Assembly: GCF_003003285.1 (NCBI RefSeq)
Contig: NZ_PVTP01000013.1
Location: 1-64,000 of the forward strand
Length of the DNA: 64,000 nucleotides
Origin: Yoonia maritima
GTDB taxonomy: Bacteria > Pseudomonadota > Alphaproteobacteria > Rhodobacterales > Rhodobacteraceae
Direction: 5' to 3'
The notes below the pieces were generated by a model that worked only from the letters and a program-made list of their open reading frames with translations, was not told where the DNA came from and searched no databases. The first letter of the stretch is position 1; every line of letters starts with the position of its first letter. Both the position numbers and the translations under genes were made by a program. Positions 50,398 through 59,986 of this stretch are shown piece after piece.

Positions 50398-50948
50398 GGA
50401 TCATCGGAGGCACCCATCGTGGCACCGCGCTAGCCGCTGTCGGCAAAGGCGACGCAGGTGCGCATCTGCGCCCCACGACCGACCGCGTGCGCGAAAGCCT
50501 ATTCAACGTTCTGCTAGGTGGACGTTTTGGCAATCCTATCGCGGATATGAACGTGTTGGATTTATTCGCGGGCACCGGTGCGCTTGGGCTTGAAGCCCTG
50601 TCACGTGGCGCATCTCATGTGACCTTTGTCGATAGCGGGCGGGTCGCGCAAAAGCTGATCCGCGAAAACATCGCCAAACTGCGCCGACAATCCGACACGA
50701 CGTTGATTAGCAGTGACGCATCGCGCCTTCCCCAAGGCGACCCCTGCGCGTTGGCGTTCCTTGATCCGCCATACGGCCAAGGGTTGGGTGCAAAGGCGCT
50801 TGCTGCTGCCAACGCCGCTGGCTGGATTGCACCAGATGCGCTGATCGTGTGGGAAGAAAGCACCGCCCAAATCGCACCACCCGGTTTTACGACGCTCGAC
50901 CAACGCCGCTATGGCGATACTTGGGTCACATTCTTGAAGGCTAATTAA
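50394..50948 (+). CDS. rsmD: 16S rRNA (guanine(966)-N(2))-methyltransferase
   Basis: A 184-residue SAM-dependent methyltransferase that methylates G966 of 16S rRNA. It begins MRIIGGTHRG (GTG start overlapping the previous stop as GTGA), has LRPTTDRVRESLFNVL, the SAM loop VLDLFAGTGALGLEALSRGA and the catalytic DPPYG in AFLDPPYGQG. Length fits the family. The stop and the next start overlap as TAATG, so the flavoprotein, rsmD and the HAD gene are a tightly coupled three-gene unit. Confidence 0.95.
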   Translation: MRIIGGTHRGTALAAVGKGDAGAHLRPTTDRVRESLFNVLLGGRFGNPIADMNVLDLFAGTGALGLEALSRGASHVTFVDSGRVAQKLIRENIAKLRRQSDTTLISSDASRLPQGDPCALAFLDPPYGQGLGAKALAAANAAGWIAPDALIVWEESTAQIAPPGFTTLDQRRYGDTWVTFLKAN

Positions 50949-51592
50949 TGACTCCTAAACTCGTGATTTTCGACTGCGACGGCGTTCTTGTGGATACCGA
51001 ACCAACAACTGATAAAATCATCTCGGCCAGCCTGACCCACTTTGGTCTAGCGATCAGCCCAGATGACGTGCACCGGCTTTTCGCTGGCGGCACAATCGAA
51101 GGCGTCGGAATTGAAGCAACCCGTCGCGGCGCGGTTCTGCCTGACACATGGGTTGATGACATCTATGCTGAAGTTTTCGAAGCACTGCGCAACGGCGTCC
51201 CTGTGATCGAAGGGGTCATTGACCTAATCCATGCGCTAGACCGCGCAGGCATCAAACGTGCGATTGCGTCCAACGGGCCAATTCCGAAAATGGAAATCAG
51301 CCTGACGCCAAGCGGCCTTTTCGATCTATTCGACGGGCGCATCTATTCTGGCCACGACCACGGACCAAAGCCCAAACCAGATATGCTGCTACAAATCGCG
51401 AAAGACATGGGCGTCACGCCACAAGACGCTGTAATGATCGACGATATGCCCGCTGGGTTCTTAGCTGCCAAAGCAGCAGGAATGCCCTGCTTTGGGTATG
51501 TGGCCGATGGTGATCCAGCGCGTATTGGCGATACAGGTGCAACGCCCGTGACCCACATGGATCAAATCCAGCAAGCGCTTGGGCTAAGCTAA
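50948..51592 (+). CDS. HAD-IA phosphatase (phosphoglycolate phosphatase-like)
   Basis: A 214-residue phosphatase. Motif I is VIFDCDGVLVDTEPTT (nucleophile Asp8, general acid Asp10), motif II is AIASNGPIPKM, motif III is the lysine in GPKPKPDML, and motif IV is VMIDDMPAGFLAAKAAGM. The substrate may be a small sugar phosphate or phosphoglycolate, but this cannot be read here. It is coupled to rsmD by a TAATG overlap and converges with ispE, overlapping its end by 4 bp. Confidence 0.92.
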   Translation: MTPKLVIFDCDGVLVDTEPTTDKIISASLTHFGLAISPDDVHRLFAGGTIEGVGIEATRRGAVLPDTWVDDIYAEVFEALRNGVPVIEGVIDLIHALDRAGIKRAIASNGPIPKMEISLTPSGLFDLFDGRIYSGHDHGPKPKPDMLLQIAKDMGVTPQDAVMIDDMPAGFLAAKAAGMPCFGYVADGDPARIGDTGATPVTHMDQIQQALGLS

Positions 51593-52464
51593 AACACCTG
51601 CCCTGTGCCTAAGACCTCGGCCGGGGCGACCCACCAATCCATCTTTGACACTTGGACGATCCGCGCGACATGGCGTGCCGTCGCCATATCCTTGACCAAA
51701 CCATAGCAGCTGGCACCCGAACCCGACATGCCCGCGACACTCACCCCGGGCAAAGACTCCAGCTTGGCAATGACTTCGCTGATCTCCGGCGCGATCTTTT
51801 CGGCGGCGGCCTGCATATCGTTTCGCTGCGCCTTTAGCCAATTTACGAAAGCATCATGGTCGGCGCCTTCGGGCAACGGGGTCATTGGCGCACCATTCTT
51901 ATCTGTCATGCTGTTAAACACCTGCCCCGTCGGGACATCGACCCGAGGCCGCACCAAAACGATTGCACATGGCGGTAGTTGCGGCACAGAGGCAAGCACA
52001 TCACCAATCCCCGACATCCGTGTCGGGTTGGGTGCACGCAAACAAACGGGCACATCAGCGCCCAATGCTACCACTTCTGGTGCGGTCGCAGGCAATGGAT
52101 CAACCTGCCAAAGCTCGGCCAACATCGCGAGGGTGATAGCAGCATCTGACGATCCGCTGCCAATACCGGCGGCGTGCGGTAAATGCTTTTCAAGCGTCAG
52201 CATTGCGCCTTTGTCCACACCGCGTGCGATCCGCAAAGCGTCCGCAGCGCGCATCATTAAGTTGCCTTCGTCAGTCGGCACACCAATCGAGAACGGCCCA
52301 TTCACCGAAATACGCATATCTGGCGCAATCGTCGCCGTGAGCTGATCAGAAACACCCGCAAATACGACAAGACTATCCAGCAAATGGTACCCATCTGCCC
52401 GTTGTCCTGTTACATGTAAGGTAAGATTAACCTTGGCCGGTGCTATTGCCTTAATGGTCGCCAC
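51589..52464 (-). CDS. ispE: 4-diphosphocytidyl-2-C-methyl-D-erythritol kinase
   Basis: A 291-residue GHMP kinase, the fourth step of the methylerythritol isoprenoid pathway. It begins ATIKAIAPAKVNLTLHVTGQRADGYHLLDSLVVF, has the ATP loop PHAAGIGSGSSDAAITLAML and C-terminal GVSVAGMSGSGASCYGLV. The start is GTG at 52464, which overlaps the end of the TPR gene by 14 bases, with GGGTGG as Shine-Dalgarno inside that gene; longer starts would lack family match. Both genes are read on the minus strand, TPR first, so translation is coupled. Confidence 0.92.
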   Translation of the reverse strand: MATIKAIAPAKVNLTLHVTGQRADGYHLLDSLVVFAGVSDQLTATIAPDMRISVNGPFSIGVPTDEGNLMMRAADALRIARGVDKGAMLTLEKHLPHAAGIGSGSSDAAITLAMLAELWQVDPLPATAPEVVALGADVPVCLRAPNPTRMSGIGDVLASVPQLPPCAIVLVRPRVDVPTGQVFNSMTDKNGAPMTPLPEGADHDAFVNWLKAQRNDMQAAAEKIAPEISEVIAKLESLPGVSVAGMSGSGASCYGLVKDMATARHVARIVQVSKMDWWVAPAEVLGTGQVF

Positions 52465-54148
52465 TGGCCACCCGGATCGGCGCAAGGCCTTCGTCAAGCC
52501 GCACCAAATCCAATCCACGTTCTAACTTGTCGCGGATGCGTAATGCCTCTGTCTCTTTAGGGTCAAACGACAACGCCCTATTCCACTGGAACTTTGCTTC
52601 TATTTCACGGCCGACGGCCCAGTACACATCACCAAGATGGTCATTCACAACGGAATCGACGGGTTCCAGCTCTGCAGCACTTTCCAACAATCCAACGGCT
52701 TCGTCATAACGACCAAGCTGGAACAAAACCCAGCCAAGACTATCGATAATCGCGCCGTGATCTGGACGTGCGGCGGCGGCTGTTTCAAGCATGCTAAGTG
52801 CTTCATCCAGTTTTTCACCGCGTTCAACCAAAGAATACCCCAGATAGTTCAGTATCTGCGGATGGTTCGGCTGCAACGATAACGCCGCGCGAAAATCAGC
52901 CTCAGCAGCGGGCCAATTATCAGTCTTATGTTCGCAAATTCCGCGTGTGTAGTAAGCAAACCATTTGGTCGGATCATCGTCAGCATAAAGTTCGATCGCA
53001 CGTGTATAGGCCCTGCCCGCTTCCTCATACCTGCCAGCCTGCCGAAGGGTGTCGCCTTGGTTGGTAAAGACCTGTGGCAAATCAGGGTGACTGCGGGCCA
53101 GCGCATCCAAAACTTCGATCGCGGCTTCGACACGACCACCGGAACGCAATACATCAGCACGGCCAAGTTCGGCAGCATGGAATGCAGGATCGTCACGTGG
53201 GACGCTCGTGTAAGCTGCATTCGACAGGTCGTACTGCCCAAGTTTTTCCAGCAAACCAGCAGTCATCAACGTTGCGACAGTATTATCGGGCCATAGATAG
53301 TTAGCCGCACGCGCATACATCAACGTATAAGCATCTGGCACATCGTTTTGGATCGCGCCAGCTGTGATATGATAAATTTCCGCCATCCCCTGTTCAGGCG
53401 TGGTGACCGCACTGTAGGCGACAGCTTCACCCGCCTGCAATTGATCCCGCAGCTGCGCAAGACCCGGATCCAACTGCGCGCCAAAAACCCCCTCAAGGAT
53501 CACCAACGCATCTTCGTTCCGGCCAAGCTGACTCAGGATTTGCGCATGGGCGATACCGCTTTGTCGGTTATACCGCATCCCACCGGGGATACGCATACTA
53601 AACATCGCTTCGGCGCCTTCGAAATCGCCAACAGACGCAAGCGCGTATGCTTTGTGCGTTACGCCATAAACCACCATACCTTCGGTTTCGATCACACGGT
53701 CAAAGCCAGCGCTGGCTTTAGTCATGTCACCATTCCCAAGATGCGCCCAAGCTTGGGCGACGCCATCGATCAGTGGACTAACGGTACGCCCTTTTTCTAA
53801 CGCTTGAAAAACTCCGTCCCAATTTTCCGACTTCACGTCTGCCATCTGTAAAACCAGATGCGCCACCTGACTATTAAAGCCCTGATCAACGATAGCTTGG
53901 GCAATAGAAATTGCCTGATCCATCTGCCCAAGCGCAACATAAGATGTCATCGCGCGGTCAAGAAGATAGGGGTTCGACGGATCGCTAAGCAGTCCTTCGG
54001 TCAGATACCTTGCTCCGGAACCATAGTCATGGTCGTGGACGGCTTGCCGCCCGGCAAGGTACGCCCCAGCATTGGGGTCGGCTAGTACCGCAGACCCAGA
54101 AGACAACAGACAAGAAACAGCGACGGCAGAAAGTAAGCGTTTTAGCAC
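52451..54148 (-). CDS. Secreted TPR-repeat protein
   Basis: A 565-residue protein with signal peptide MLKRLLSAVAVSCLLSSGSAVLA and a long series of tetratricopeptide repeats, clearest in the C-terminal third (PDLPQVFTNQGDTLRQAGRYEEAGRAYTRAIEL, DNWPAAEADFRAALSLQPNHPQILNYLGYSLVERGEKLDEALSMLETA). A cysteine at residue 14 follows SAVAVS, so a lipoprotein reading is possible but weak. TPR proteins act as protein-binding scaffolds, here in the periplasm. It shares 14 bases with ispE, a common pairing in Rhodobacterales. No partner can be read from the sequence. Confidence 0.87.
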   Translation of the reverse strand: MLKRLLSAVAVSCLLSSGSAVLADPNAGAYLAGRQAVHDHDYGSGARYLTEGLLSDPSNPYLLDRAMTSYVALGQMDQAISIAQAIVDQGFNSQVAHLVLQMADVKSENWDGVFQALEKGRTVSPLIDGVAQAWAHLGNGDMTKASAGFDRVIETEGMVVYGVTHKAYALASVGDFEGAEAMFSMRIPGGMRYNRQSGIAHAQILSQLGRNEDALVILEGVFGAQLDPGLAQLRDQLQAGEAVAYSAVTTPEQGMAEIYHITAGAIQNDVPDAYTLMYARAANYLWPDNTVATLMTAGLLEKLGQYDLSNAAYTSVPRDDPAFHAAELGRADVLRSGGRVEAAIEVLDALARSHPDLPQVFTNQGDTLRQAGRYEEAGRAYTRAIELYADDDPTKWFAYYTRGICEHKTDNWPAAEADFRAALSLQPNHPQILNYLGYSLVERGEKLDEALSMLETAAAARPDHGAIIDSLGWVLFQLGRYDEAVGLLESAAELEPVDSVVNDHLGDVYWAVGREIEAKFQWNRALSFDPKETEALRIRDKLERGLDLVRLDEGLAPIRVASGDH

Positions 54149-54375
54149 GATTTAATCAGGCCTTTTGGTCAGGTTCACCTTGAGCCTAAAGGGACTATGC
54201 CAGTCATGCAAACACGTCCTCGTGATCATGGCGGGTTGTCGCAACGTGAATGACCTAAGCCCTGCCGCTGGCACAAGAAGACAGGCCCGAAAGCCCGCCT
54301 ACTCGCCCTGCCAAGACTGCTCCGGCACGCCTATTACGTATGGCGTTTCGCGTTGAAAACGACACTAAGCGATGA

Positions 54376-54409
54376 AGTGATTCGCAGTCAATAGAGTGAT
54401 TCGCGAATC
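54376..54409. repeat. Direct repeat and palindrome rich in GANTC sites
   Basis: AGTGATTCGC occurs at 54376-54385 and 54395-54404. The second runs into the perfect 12-bp palindrome GATTCGCGAATC (54398-54409). Three GANTC sites, the target of the cell-cycle methylase CcrM, thus fall in 34 bases, just downstream of the secreted protein gene. The rest of the gap 54149-54375 shows nothing I can name. Confidence 0.45.
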
Positions 54410-54413
54410 GGCG

Positions 54414-54920
54414 TTAACTTACCGGTGCGTAAGTTCGGCAATATGGATCAACGGGCACCGGGCTGACCAAAAACGGTGTATCTGGCGGCATGCCGCTTTC
54501 CTCAATCCACTGTCCGTTCACGCAAAAATCCTGCGCATAGTTTCCAAGGTTGAAACCAAAACCCGGATTACCACAGTCATTCGCGTTCCCGTTCGCGTTC
54601 CACGCCTGCGTCACCCCTAAACCCAGTTCCCCCGGTGTCGCGAACACAGCGCGGCCCGGGTCATAGCGTAACATCCAACTTGCGCCGTCTTGGCGCGTTG
54701 CCATGTCCCACTTTCCCAACAAAGAACCTGCCTGATAGCCCGCGATTTTGAAACGCGTCACGTCTGCTTCGGTCACCATGGGCTGGCTAAGCGCCGCGTC
54801 CGGGATCGTCATCTGACCGGTCATTGTATAGTCATTCGCGCCGATCCAACAAAAATAGAAATCAGCAGCATTCGCCTGCGTCGCGGCCAGCGACAATATG
54901 ACGGCACCAGCGCGGATCAC
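54414..54920 (-). CDS. Secreted protein, unknown
   Basis: A 168-residue exported protein. MIRAGAVILSLAATQANAA is a signal peptide with an ANA cleavage site. The mature part is beta-rich, with ADFYFCWIGANDYTMTGQMTIPDAAL and WMLRYDPGRAVFATPGELGLGVTQAWNANGNANDCGNPGFGFNLGNYAQDFCVNGQWIEES. Four cysteines (YFCWIG, NDCGNP, DFCVNG, PYCRTY) could form two disulfides. No family is named to my knowledge. It overlaps the folC stop by 4 bp, so it is made with folC, accD and its operon. Confidence 0.75.
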   Translation of the reverse strand: MIRAGAVILSLAATQANAADFYFCWIGANDYTMTGQMTIPDAALSQPMVTEADVTRFKIAGYQAGSLLGKWDMATRQDGASWMLRYDPGRAVFATPGELGLGVTQAWNANGNANDCGNPGFGFNLGNYAQDFCVNGQWIEESGMPPDTPFLVSPVPVDPYCRTYAPVS

Positions 54921-56191
54921 TTGGCGTTCTCACGCATGACATGACCCGCGAGATACAGAGATCCGCAGATCAGAATGCGGGCATTTGGTGCTGACGCTTT
55001 GATCGTAGTGATAGCATCCGTCACGCTAACAGCCACCGATGCTGGCATCCCGACGTCCGTGGCGGCCTTTGCCGTATCTTTGGCAGGGATCGTGTTAGCC
55101 TCACCCGGGATCGACACCGCTGTCAGCGTGTCCGCCACCTCAGACAGCGGCGCAAGATAGCCGCCGATATCTTTGGTGTTCAGCATACCGCATATCAAAT
55201 GGGTCGGCCGTTTGGGTTGCTGGCGCAATGTCTCGGCAAGCGCGCGACCAGCGGCGGGGTTATGACCACCGTCCAGCCACAGCTCTGCCGGTGCAGCAAG
55301 ATCAACAAGCGCACCTTTGGTCAGACGCTCCATCCGAGCAGGCCAATAGGCGCGGGTCACTGCTGCTTCGCAGGCGGCTTCGTCTTTGCCTAGCAAGCGC
55401 AGGGTCGCAATCGCGGCACCTGCGTTCAAGATCTGATGTGGTCCGGGTAGGTTCGGCAGCGGCAAATCAAGCAACCCGCGCTCATCCTGATAAATCAGCC
55501 GTTCATGCTCTGCACTGACGTGCCACTGCTGACCGTATGCATAAAGAGGCGCGCCAAGACGGGCGGCGATGTTTTCGATCACGTCCATGCTTTCGTCATG
55601 TTGCGGGCCAACGACACAGGGAACACCCCGCTTAATGATCCCAGCCTTTTCGCCAGCGATCTGCGCCAGCGTATCGCCCAGAAACTGCTGATGGTCCAAA
55701 TCCACAGGCGTGATCACGGTTACCGCTGGCTTATCGATCACATTCGTCGCGTCTAGGCGCCCGCCCAATCCAACCTCGAGCAACGTATAGTCGGCAGGCG
55801 TTTCAGCGAACGCCAGCAAACCAGCAACGGTGGTGATTTCAAAATAGGTAATCGAGTCAGACCCATTGGCCTGATAGCAACGGTCTAAGACTTCGGTCAG
55901 CGCCTCTTCCGTGATCAGCTCACCAGCGAGCCTGATACGTTCGTGAAACCGCGCCAAATGCGGTGAGGTGTAAGCATGCACCTTGGCATTACCCGCCTCT
56001 AACCCTGCGCGGATCATGGCTTGGGTCGATCCCTTGCCGTTCGTACCTGCTAAATGGATGACAGGCGGCAAACGGTTTTGGGGATTGTCCAGTTTTTTAA
56101 GCAAGGTCCAAACGCGGTCCAAGGTCAGGTCGATGACCTTGGGATGCAAGGCCATCATCCTTTCAAGGATCACATCAGACGACGCTGTCAC
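54917..56191 (-). CDS. folC: Folylpolyglutamate synthase / dihydrofolate synthase
   Basis: A 424-residue ligase that makes dihydrofolate and adds glutamates to folates. The ATP loop is HLAGTNGKGSTQAMI (about residues 47-61), with VHAYTSPHLARFHERIRLAGE, YFEITTVAGLLAF, VGLGGRLDATNVI and WLDGGHNPAAGRALAETL. It is the middle gene of accD-folC-secreted protein, overlapping both neighbours by 4 bp. The accD-folC pairing is common in proteobacteria. Starts and length fit the family. Confidence 0.95.
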   Translation of the reverse strand: MTASSDVILERMMALHPKVIDLTLDRVWTLLKKLDNPQNRLPPVIHLAGTNGKGSTQAMIRAGLEAGNAKVHAYTSPHLARFHERIRLAGELITEEALTEVLDRCYQANGSDSITYFEITTVAGLLAFAETPADYTLLEVGLGGRLDATNVIDKPAVTVITPVDLDHQQFLGDTLAQIAGEKAGIIKRGVPCVVGPQHDESMDVIENIAARLGAPLYAYGQQWHVSAEHERLIYQDERGLLDLPLPNLPGPHQILNAGAAIATLRLLGKDEAACEAAVTRAYWPARMERLTKGALVDLAAPAELWLDGGHNPAAGRALAETLRQQPKRPTHLICGMLNTKDIGGYLAPLSEVADTLTAVSIPGEANTIPAKDTAKAATDVGMPASVAVSVTDAITTIKASAPNARILICGSLYLAGHVMRENAK

Positions 56192-57129
56192 TTTGCGTCT
56201 TTCGCAGGTGTTTCTTTTGGTGCTTCTTCAACCGCTTCGGCAACGATTTCGGGCGCAGGCAAGTCACCTTTGATAGGGGCTTCAAGCCCCATCAGCATCC
56301 GCAGAATAGTGGTCAGTTCGTCCTTAAGATCGGTGCGCTTTGTCACGCGGTCCAGCATACCGTGGTCCAACAGGTATTCAGCACGCTGGAACCCTTCGGG
56401 CAGCTTTTCACCAATCGTCTGTTCAATCACGCGGGCACCGGCAAAACCGATCAGCGCGTTGGGTTCAGCAATCTGCACGTCGCCCAGCATCGCATAGGAC
56501 GCAGTCACACCACCGGTTGTTGGGTGGGTCAGCACGACGACGTAAGGCAAGCCTGCTTCTTTGAGCATCTGAACCGCAATCGTGGTGCGCGGCATTTGCA
56601 TAAGGCCAAGAATGCCTTCTTGCATACGTGCGCCACCAGCGGCGGAAAACAGGATCAGCGGACGGCCCAGCGCAATTGCGCGTTCAGCAGCGGCAACAAT
56701 CGCGTTGCCGACGTACATCGACATCGACCCGCCCATAAAGGAAAAGTCCTGAACAGCGACAACAACAGGCGTACGGCCCATTTCGCCCTCGGCGACCAGC
56801 ATTGCATCTTTTTCGCCCGTCTTCTTACGGGCTTCTTTGATGCGGTCTGTGTATTTCTTTTGATCACGGAAATGCAGTGGGTCAGCGACTGGCTCTGGCA
56901 CAGCAACTTCGACGAACACGCCACCATCAAAGATCGACACAAGACGTTCACGCGCTGAAATCGCCATGTGGTGATCGCAGTTCGTACATACGTTCAGATT
57001 GTCGGCCAGTTCGCGGTGGAACAACATGGTTCCGCACTCGGGACACTTGGTCCAAAGGTTTTCAGGCACCTCACGGCGCGAAAAAAGCGAGTTGATCGTC
57101 GGACGGACGTAGTTGGTGATCCAGTTCAT
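56188..57129 (-). CDS. accD: Acetyl-CoA carboxylase carboxyltransferase subunit beta
   Basis: A 313-residue subunit that with AccA transfers the carboxyl group from biotin to acetyl-CoA. The N-terminal zinc ribbon has Cys29, Cys32, Cys48 and Cys51 in CPEC and CTNC. The carboxyltransferase core follows with MGGSMSMYVGNAIVAAAERAIALGRPLILFSAAGGARMQEGILGLMQMPRTT and PTTGGVTASYAMLGDVQIAEPNALIGFAGARVIEQT. The acidic C-terminal tail (AEAVEEAPKETPAKDAK) is an extension common in this group. It is the first gene of the accD-folC operon. Confidence 0.97.
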   Translation of the reverse strand: MNWITNYVRPTINSLFSRREVPENLWTKCPECGTMLFHRELADNLNVCTNCDHHMAISARERLVSIFDGGVFVEVAVPEPVADPLHFRDQKKYTDRIKEARKKTGEKDAMLVAEGEMGRTPVVVAVQDFSFMGGSMSMYVGNAIVAAAERAIALGRPLILFSAAGGARMQEGILGLMQMPRTTIAVQMLKEAGLPYVVVLTHPTTGGVTASYAMLGDVQIAEPNALIGFAGARVIEQTIGEKLPEGFQRAEYLLDHGMLDRVTKRTDLKDELTTILRMLMGLEAPIKGDLPAPEIVAEAVEEAPKETPAKDAK

Positions 57130-57233
57130 TGGCGCGCCTTTTGCATTAACGCCTTTCAGATATGACGAGGCGTCACGAAATGCAATCAGTGGTGATCACC
57201 CCAAGGCACAAAACCATCATGATCCCGCCTGAT

Positions 57234-58142
57234 TTATTTGCGAATAGCGATCCGCGCAGCAAGCCACATCACAAGAACGGACAGCATCTGCCCAGCGACC
57301 TGAAATATGATCCATGGGGTAGGCAGTGCACTGATCTCTGCAGAGTATTCGATTGGATCAACGTAAGGAAACAGGAACAAAGCAACCCCTGTGCCGGCCC
57401 AACCACTGATCCCGTACAACAATATAGCAAACGCGTTGTTCGCAAGATGCAGGCCAACGGCCGCGCCTAGATTCCCACTTCGAGCAGTAAGATCAGCACA
57501 TGCAGCCCCAAGCATTGTCGCCCAAAGCGCCCACATAAGTCCTTCAGTGGCGCCATTTCCATTCCAGTAGTGCAACCCGCCAAACATGATGGAAGGGATA
57601 CCCATCCAAACCCAACGCTGCTTTGATAGGCAGGCAAACTGTTGCTGCAAATAACCGCGAAATAACATCTCTTCGGTCCCCACCTGCACCAACAGGGCTA
57701 GCAAAGTAACCGGAATCAGCAACAGCCACCGCGCAAAGGGGCGGACTTCGACACCGCTCCCTAGATCATACCAAGGTGGCAGCAGCTCTTGCGCGAGCAA
57801 CACAAGCGCAACACCCCACGCGACAGCGCATAAATTGCGCCATGCACTTTGTGCGGGACCAATCAACGACCAGAATCCGCGCCCATGCACAAGGTTCAAC
57901 AACATCACCAGCCCCACGCAACCAATAACAAATGTAAAAAATTGTGCGAGCGTCCCGAAGGCTGATGTACCTTCTAAATATGCGTCACGAGCAGCCTCGC
58001 CAGATAAGAAAATCATCATGATGTCTGGTGACAGCGCGAAAATCACCTCGAAACCAACAACCACCAAGGCCACCCGCCAAAGCTGTGGCGCCCGCGCGGC
58101 GACATTAACAAAGCTGTGATGTAGGGCGTATGGATCAGTCAT
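57234..58142 (-). CDS. CPBP family intramembrane glutamic endopeptidase
   Basis: A 302-residue membrane protein with about eight hydrophobic segments. The Abi/CPBP signature is in the C-terminal half: [16 protein letters not shown] (motif 1, EE and R), [10 protein letters not shown] (motif 2, His) and HLANNAFAI (motif 3). These are the catalytic elements of Rce1-like glutamate proteases. The N-terminal segment [21 protein letters not shown] is common in this family. Two ATG codons at 58151 and 58142 are close; I chose the latter. Substrate is unknown. It is divergent from ilvD. Confidence 0.88.
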   Translation of the reverse strand: MTDPYALHHSFVNVAARAPQLWRVALVVVGFEVIFALSPDIMMIFLSGEAARDAYLEGTSAFGTLAQFFTFVIGCVGLVMLLNLVHGRGFWSLIGPAQSAWRNLCAVAWGVALVLLAQELLPPWYDLGSGVEVRPFARWLLLIPVTLLALLVQVGTEEMLFRGYLQQQFACLSKQRWVWMGIPSIMFGGLHYWNGNGATEGLMWALWATMLGAACADLTARSGNLGAAVGLHLANNAFAILLYGISGWAGTGVALFLFPYVDPIEYSAEISALPTPWIIFQVAGQMLSVLVMWLAARIAIRK

Positions 58143-58248
58143 AGCGGACATTAGGCCGCATATCTGCGCGCCCGCAAGCGCAGTTCTAACTTGCGTCACC
58201 CCCGTCCAACTTTTAGACCTGCGACATCAGTTCCCGGGAGACAAGCCA

Positions 58249-59982
58249 ATGCTTAAAGGCAAAGCCGACAAGACCAACCTACCAAGCCGCCACGTCACCG
58301 TAGGCCCAAGCCGTGCACCGCACCGCTCTTATCTATACGCAATGGGTCTGGACGAAGACGATATTGCGCAGCCATTTGTTGGCGTCGCGACCTGCTGGAA
58401 CGAAGCTGCTCCTTGCAACATTTCGCTGAACCGTCAGGCCCAAGCTGTAAAGCTCGGTGTTAAAGCGGCGAATGGTACGCCCCGTGAATTCACAACCATT
58501 ACCGTCACCGATGGTATCGCGATGGGCCACGAAGGCATGCGCGCATCGCTGGCATCACGCGAAGCAATCGCCGATTCAGTTGAACTGACGATGCGCGGTC
58601 ACTGCTATGACGCGCTGGTCGGACTTGCGGGTTGTGACAAATCACTGCCCGGCATGATGATGTCGATGATCCGCCTGAACGTGCCATCCGTCTTTATTTA
58701 CGGTGGTTCGATCCTTCCGGGCCGATTGAATGGCAAAGACCTAACAGTTCAAGACGTCTTCGAAGCCGTTGGCCAACACCAAGCGGGCAACATGTCTGAT
58801 GCAGAACTCGAAGTCCTAGAACGCGTTGCGTGCCCTTCTGCGGGTGCTTGCGGTGGTCAGTTTACAGCCAACACGATGGCATGTGTTTCCGAGGCAATCG
58901 GCCTTGCGCTCATGAACTCATCCGGCGCCCCTGCGCCATATGAATCACGCGATCAGTATAGCGTCGCTTCTGGTGAAGCGGTCATGAACCTGATCGAAAA
59001 GAACATCCGCGCCCGCGATATCGTAACGCGCAAATCGCTCGAAAACGCAGCGCGCGTTGTGGCCTGTACAGGCGGATCAACAAACGCAGGTCTTCACCTG
59101 CCCGCAATGGCGGCCGAGGCTGGCATCGACTTTGACCTGTTCGACGTTTGCGACATCTTCCGCGATACACCGTATTTCGTAGACCTGAAACCGGGCGGTC
59201 AATACGTCGCAAAAGACCTTTACGAAGCAGGCGGCGTTCCTGTCGTGATGAAGGAACTGCGCAAAGCGGGTCTGATCCACGAAGACTGCATGACAGCATC
59301 CGGCCGTACAATCGGCGAAGAGCTGGACATGATCAAAGGCGAAGCTGACAACAGGGTCATCTACTCTGTTGAAAATCCGATCACTAAAACCGGTGGTGTT
59401 GTTGGCCTGAAAGGCAACGTTGCACCCGAAGGAGCGATCGTAAAAGTTGCCGGAATGGATGAAGAACAACAGGTCTTTACCGGCCCAGCACGCGTGTTCG
59501 AATGCGAAGAAGACACATTCGAGGCCGTCAAAGCGCGCCAATATAAAGAAGGTGAAGTTCTGGTAATCCGCAACGAAGGCCCATCAGGTGGCCCAGGCAT
59601 GCGCGAAATGCTGGCAACAACGGCTGCCTTGTCTGGCCAAGGCATGGGCAAAAAAGTCGCGCTGATCACCGACGGTCGTTTCTCTGGTGCGACACGCGGT
59701 TTCTGCGTGGGTCACGTTGGCCCAGAGGCCGCGCACGGCGGGCCAATTGCATTGCTTGAAGACGGCGACATGATCACCATCAACGCGATCACAGGCGAAC
59801 TGTCAGTAGACCTGACTGATGAGGCTTTGGCCGAACGCAAAGCGAAATGGAAAGGGCCAAAGGAAACGATCTACGCGTCTGGCGCGCTTTGGAAATACGC
59901 CCAATTGGTGGGTTCAACACGTCTTGGCGCAGTGACGCATCCGGGTGCGAAAAACGAAAAACACATCTACATGGATCTGTAA
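58249..59982 (+). CDS. ilvD: Dihydroxy-acid dehydratase
   Basis: A 577-residue iron-sulfur enzyme that dehydrates dihydroxy acids to the 2-keto acids of valine, isoleucine and leucine. The cluster region has Cys49 and Cys56 in [24 protein letters not shown] and [50 protein letters not shown] and [13 protein letters not shown] also match. Length is typical of the longer IlvD/Edd form. A GGGAG site precedes the ATG. A small lipoprotein gene starts 4 bases after the stop. Confidence 0.97.
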   Translation: MLKGKADKTNLPSRHVTVGPSRAPHRSYLYAMGLDEDDIAQPFVGVATCWNEAAPCNISLNRQAQAVKLGVKAANGTPREFTTITVTDGIAMGHEGMRASLASREAIADSVELTMRGHCYDALVGLAGCDKSLPGMMMSMIRLNVPSVFIYGGSILPGRLNGKDLTVQDVFEAVGQHQAGNMSDAELEVLERVACPSAGACGGQFTANTMACVSEAIGLALMNSSGAPAPYESRDQYSVASGEAVMNLIEKNIRARDIVTRKSLENAARVVACTGGSTNAGLHLPAMAAEAGIDFDLFDVCDIFRDTPYFVDLKPGGQYVAKDLYEAGGVPVVMKELRKAGLIHEDCMTASGRTIGEELDMIKGEADNRVIYSVENPITKTGGVVGLKGNVAPEGAIVKVAGMDEEQQVFTGPARVFECEEDTFEAVKARQYKEGEVLVIRNEGPSGGPGMREMLATTAALSGQGMGKKVALITDGRFSGATRGFCVGHVGPEAAHGGPIALLEDGDMITINAITGELSVDLTDEALAERKAKWKGPKETIYASGALWKYAQLVGSTRLGAVTHPGAKNEKHIYMDL

Positions 59983-59986
59983 GAAC

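Noticed and set aside
51728..52345. 205-codon plus-strand frame over ispE
   Set aside because: Antisense of the GHMP kinase, with no family features of its own.
54165..54356. 63-codon frame with a CxxC in the gap before the secreted protein gene
   Set aside because: No ribosome site or family match; composition looks non-coding.
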